Made by a program: the position numbers and the translations under genes
Notes under the pieces: model-generated
Databases searched by the model: none
Seen by the model: the letters and a program-made list of their open reading frames with translations, nothing else
Told to the model about the DNA's origin: nothing
Shown here: piece after piece, positions 59,773 through 64,000 of the stretch
How the letters are laid out: the number at the start of each line of letters is the position of its first letter
Numbering within the stretch: the stretch's first letter is position 1
NCBI RefSeq assembly: GCF_000151315.2
Contig: NW_011887292.1
Location: 2,705,181 to 2,769,180, forward strand
Origin: Capsaspora owczarzaki ATCC 30864
Taxonomy: Eukaryota > Opisthokonta > Filasterea
Direction of reading: 5' to 3'
Length of the DNA: 64,000 nt

Positions 59773-61161
59773 TCACTTCTTGTCGGTGCCATAGCCGGAC
59801 CGGAAGTCACGCAATCCGTGGCCGTCCATGAGTTTGTGTGACATTTGACTCGTAAAAGCTTGCTTTTGGATTGCAATGCGCTCTTGCAGAGCCACTTGCT
59901 CGTCCATGGCAGATGTCTTTTGCCGGTTGGCTGAGGCAATGTTCGAGTGGATGTTGGTGAGAAGTGTTTCACACTGCTGGCACCAAGCTCCAAGAGTCTG
60001 GATCATGGAGTCTAGCTGCGCGTTGCTGGCAATGTCGCGGCCAATGGCAAATTCGATGCGCACATGCTGGTGCTGCTGATTGAGGCTGGCTTTCAGCACG
60101 TTGCTGTAAATGCCCTCGATAATAATGTCCTCGAGCTCTCGGACGTTGTCCAATGCCAGCACGGCCAAGAGTTTTGCATACGGGATGGTCTGTATCAGTG
60201 AGAAGTGATAATAGGCAGGCGAGAAGAGGACGAAAATGTGAGGTAATTTCGGGCAAAAGAATGGTCTGCAGAACAACAAGCCAGAAGTGTACCTTGCAGT
60301 CTGAGGCCAACGAGACAATCGACAGCAGCCGTAGCTTGGTTTGCTGTGTGGCTGACAGTGGCGGGAACCTCGAAGGGTTGGCGGCTGTGTTTCGGGGCAC
60401 AAGGCGAAAGCAGTGAGTGGCGGCAAGTCACAGACAAACAATGCAGCCCCTCCGTTCCTCCCTCGTGTGACTGCAAGCACTCGCAGTTCCAGCACACCCA
60501 TCACGCGATTATTTCGCGGAAAACAAAAAGCGTTGACATACTGTAGTCGGCGTACGATCCGTATGCAAACAGCTTGAGCAGCTCGAGACTCTGCTGGTGC
60601 GCCGTTCCCTCGAGCTGGTGGAATCAGGAGAAGGGGGGGGGTGTCGTTTACGAAAGGCAGCAAGAAAAGCAAGCAAGATTGATATCGTGTCAGACTCGGG
60701 ACGCCATCAGGACAGCGCGACAGAATGACGAACGGCACACAAAGCTGACCTCTTTGACGGCTGGAGTGGCGAGCAGCTCGCTGAAGACGAACGTTCCCTG
60801 TGCCTCGATGGCCTGGTTGATCAGCGACGCGCATGCAGCGCCCTGCGACAGAGAGACGGAGAGACGGAGAGACGGAGAGACGGAGAGACGGAGAGAGCAT
60901 AGGAAACGAAGGGCGCGCAAACAGCATCCAAGACAAACAAAAGGCTCAGCCAGTCAGTCAGTCAGCATTGCACCTCAAAAACAGAAACAGCACACAAACC
61001 ACTCGACAACAATGACAGAGGGATCACAAAGTGGCAAACAACTGGCATGCTTTGGTGTGTGTGTGTGTGTGTGTGTGTGACGTGAGCTTTTTTGTTCTTC
61101 TGACCTTGGCAGTGCGTGCGAGAATCAAGAACGGCTCGAGTGCTGCAACGCTGCTCGCCAT
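59773..61161 (-). CDS. COPS7: COP9 signalosome subunit 7 (5 exons)
   Basis: CSN7 is a PCI subunit of the complex that removes NEDD8 from cullins. Exons 61161-61105, 60842-60750, 60614-60542, 60384-60293 and 60189-59773 join in frame to 243 aa. Blocks match animal COPS7 in order: FLILARTAKGAACASLINQA, FVFSELLATPAVKEL, LLKLFAYGSYADY, KLRLLSIVSLA, IPYAKLLAVLALDNVRELED and SIGRDI-type IGRDIASNA. A C-terminal helix closes the PCI domain; the animal tail is shorter here. It diverges from SIN1. Confidence 0.93.
60848..60895. repeat. GAGACGGA octamer repeats in a CSN7 intron
   Basis: Five GAGACGGA units lie just upstream, on the coding strand, of the exon 2 acceptor. Read on the minus strand they make the TCTCCGTC pyrimidine tract of that site. 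Confidence 0.85.
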
Positions 61162-61286
61162 TGTGTGATGTTAAAAGACTGAGAAATAACACAATGCATG
61201 CATTAGTAATAATCTAACATCAACAACAAAAGAACAACACTCAACTTCTTTTTATTCTTCTTCTTCTTTCAATTTCGAGTTTTTCA

Positions 61287-61290
<4 letters not shown>

Positions 61291-61343
<53 letters not shown>
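61291..61343. repeat. 53-base T homopolymer next to the SIN1 start
   Basis: It ends 26 bp before the SIN1 ATG and lies in the 208-bp divergent spacer with CSN7. Confidence 0.9.
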
Positions 61344-61344
<1 letters not shown>

Positions 61345-61369
61345 GTTGGTTGGGCTTTTTCAAATTTCA

Positions 61370-63764
61370 ATGGCGTTTCTGGACGACGTTGCGAGCATCA
61401 CGCGACAGGTGCAGTTTGCGTGGATGACGAGCGATGACACGGGACTGTCTGGGATGGTGATTGCCGCGCCAGGCCCGAGCGCGCAGCACCTGCAGACGGT
61501 TGTGCAGCCGGGATTGTCTGCGTACGGAGCCAAGGCGCGAATGCCGCTGGCGAACGGCGGGATGGCGCTGCTCCTCGGCGGCGACGGCGGCCTCATCTGC
61601 ACTGGCGGCGGTCCCGTACGCACTGCTGGCGCGGGCAACAACGGCGGCGGCGGCGGCGGCGGTGGAAGCAGCAGCAGCGCGGCAGACGCGCTTCAAAAGC
61701 TCAATCTCGCACCGACAGCCTCCGAAGTCACGACCCCGCTGGGCGTTGCGCTGCTGCTTGCAACGGGTGGCGGAAACCTGAATGTCTCGCTGACGGGAAG
61801 CAGCCACGGCGGCGGCAGTGGCGGCGGCAATGGCAGCGTCGCGGGGACGGGCGGGCACAACAGCCCTCACCCGAGCTCGAATGCACTCCTCCAGTCTGCG
61901 ACCGGCTACGGGGACGACACCCAGTACGCGCAGTCGTTTGACATCTCAATGAGCCCGCGCTTGGACTTTCTGGGCCCAGCGCGCCGCCACGTCGGCAAGT
62001 CGGCCAACGAGCACCCGATGGCCCAAACAAAGGTGGTCAATTTCAAAGACCTGGGCAAGGGTGCTACAGGCGGCTCGTCGTCGTCGTCGTCGTCATCATC
62101 ATCTTCTGGCGCTAGCAAATCGTCATCAGGGGCGGGTGCCGAAGGTGACGCATTCGCGCGGGTGGCGGTGCCGACCAGCGTTGGCCCGGCAACTGCGCCC
62201 TCCAAATTGTCCCAGCTGCTCAAGTCAACTGCCTCTAGCGGAGGTAAAAACACATTCTCCGAGTATAGCCAGTTCAGCGGCGAAGGCCACGTTGGCATTG
62301 CTCGCACCGTCAAGCTCGAAATCTTCTTCCCAACCGCCAAGGACACCCCGGCAATCGCCCCCATCAACATCATTGCCCTCGGAACGGCCACTGTGGAACA
62401 GGTGCTTGGCTTGATCATGTGGAAGTACACCAAGGACGATCGGCAACCCAAACTCGCAGGCAACATGGACTCGTACTGTTTGCGCATGGTTGAGGACGAC
62501 GGCACGCCCGATATGGACTTCCCGGCGCTGGACCGCAAGCAGCCCATCCAAAAGTTCGGCTTTGACCAGTTGGCCTTCTGCGAGGGCCCGCGATTCAACC
62601 GCAACACGCGACGGATTATGCGCCCAGAGAGCAAGCACACAACCACCTTTGTTCACGTCTACCTGCCAAACCAAGGCTGCAGCATTGTCAGTGTCAAGTC
62701 CTTTGATGTTCTGCTCAAGGATGTGCTCGCGAACGTGCGCAAAAAGCGTCAGCTCCCAAAAGACCAGCACACGCTTGAACTCGTCGATGCGCCTGGAGAA
62801 GAGCTCGATCTAAACCAAACCCTTCAGAGTATAGGGACGACCAAGTTCAACCTCATCCACAAATTCAGTAAGGCATACAAGGAGAGAGGAGGGAGGGTTT
62901 TCTTTTGGCGTGCGTTCTTGTCTCCAGTGGTGAAGAGTCAGCAAGGGTCTGGGAATTGTTTTTTTTTTTTCTTGTTTTTGGTTTGTGTTATTGTCATCTT
63001 TACGTCTTGCCACTCACTTGCTTGCCTTGCAACGACATCCCGTTTGCTCTTCTGCAGGCAAACGCATGGACCTTGTGGACGCCGATGCAGTTGCCGACAA
63101 GCAAAAGACTGACGATGTCGATTTTTCGCTGACAGTGCACCAATACAAGGTACTCAACGGCATTCGGCTGATTTGTTTTTCAACGTGAACGCATGTGGTT
63201 TTGGGGATGAATTTCGCTCACCGCATCATGCTTGTGTCTTGTTTCTGCGTGTTTTCTCTTTTCCTGACAAGTCCTTTTTCGTGTACATCAAGCACAAGTT
63301 CAGCGCAAACCAGGAAGTCATGCTCGGAATTGATGGGAACAAGGTCGATATTATTCCTCAAAGTACTCAGGGCTTCTTTGCCAAGACCAAGCTAGTATCG
63401 TATCAGATGGACGATATTGTCTTGTGTCAACCCATAGACGAAAAGTCCAAAACACTCAAGCCCGGCGTTTCGACAAAGTCCTTCCGATTTGTCTACTATA
63501 ACGGAAACGAGTTTAAGAGCAACTACTTTGATGCGAAAGGCGCCGAAGAAGCAAGTAAGTTTGGCTGAGTCAGTTTGATCTTTGGAAAGGCTGAAATCGC
63601 AATGTGGATGTCCACTCACATTCCCTCTTCGATCGACACACTTGTGCTTCTTAGAGGAAATTGTGACCAAGATTAACTACATTTTGCAATCTCGAGTCAG
63701 TGAAACTCGAGCGCTGTATGCTCAGCAGCAGGATGATGCCAACAAGAAAGCCAAAAAGCTATAA
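61370..63764 (+). CDS. MAPKAP1: SIN1/MAPKAP1, TORC2 subunit (4 exons)
   Basis: SIN1 recruits Akt/SGK/PKC-type substrates to TOR complex 2. Exons 61370-62867, 63058-63149, 63272-63554 and 63655-63764 join in frame to 660 aa. It opens MAFLDDVASI with TSDDTG as in animals. A Gly/Ser-rich insert (about 85-210) precedes the CRIM domain (FSEYSQFSGEGHVG, about 305, to ALDRKQPIQKFGF). A Ras-binding-like region and then the PH domain (HQYKSFFVYIKHKFS to INYILQSRVSETRALY) finish the protein. The third exon uses an AAG acceptor. Confidence 0.93.
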
Positions 63765-64000
63765 GATACCTGCGTGGGGTTTTGTTTTGTTTTTGTTGTT
63801 GTTGTTGATGTTGTTGTCGTTGTTGTTGGTGGTGGTGGATTTTGATCAATACAGTTTCCAACTAAAGGTAGCCATTCAAACCATTACATGTATTAACGTG
63901 GGTACTAAACACAAAAAACAACCCAAAAAAAAAAAGCAAGAATCGAACCAAACAAAATCATGCTGAGAAAGACGGCTGGCTGGCAACAAAAGATCCAACC
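63765..64000. other. 3' flank of SIN1
   Basis: A GTTGTT repeat at 63794-63835 is the only feature. No gene start was seen before the window ends. Confidence 0.5.

Overview
The window is nuclear DNA of a unicellular eukaryote with a compact, intron-rich genome. About 26 host protein genes lie in 64 kb. Most are split by introns of roughly 70-800 bp with GT-AG ends, and coding sequence is GC-rich while spacers carry long A/T homopolymers. The gene set (SC5D, LRRC58, CDO1, PCBD, a Tks-like PX protein, a PDZD8-like SMP protein, minibrain-type DYRK, a RUNDC3-like protein, mitochondrial ClpB/Hsp78, PRCC, BORCS8, borealin, an ependymin-related protein, SIN1) is animal-like but keeps Hsp78. I infer a unicellular relative of animals, such as a filasterean like Capsaspora; this is not proven here.

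Layout. 1-8 kb: glycine-cleavage T-protein, sterol C5-desaturase, then LRRC58 facing cysteine dioxygenase tail to tail. 8.7-11.3 kb: a bZIP factor whose frame is shifted by a 14-bp tandem duplication. 12-14.2 kb: two broken copies of a Crinkler-like (CRN/RHS-type) gene. 14.5-31.4 kb: PCBD, C1D, PEX19, oligoribonuclease, PX protein, TM-SMP-C2-C1 protein, DYRK and UBE2D. 31.8-36 kb: two more CRN copies on the other strand, one short and one with recognisable NTPase and nuclease modules. 36-39 kb: gene-poor DNA of unclear content. 39-64 kb: eIF4B, a RUN-domain protein, ClpB/Hsp78, RPL4, SEC61G, PRCC, BORCS8, an alpha/beta hydrolase, an ependymin-related protein, borealin, CSN7 and SIN1.

Housekeeping genes alternate strands, and many start back to back from 110-250 bp spacers, which suggests shared promoters. 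Two neighbourhoods stand out. LRRC58 sits beside CDO1, the enzyme whose turnover LRRC58 is reported to control in animals. The four CRN-like copies form a dispersed, inverted, accessory gene family. Exon joins given here were chosen by splice signals, reading phase and family alignment from memory; nearly all host genes close exactly in frame. No tRNA, rRNA, CRISPR array or complete transposon was recognised.
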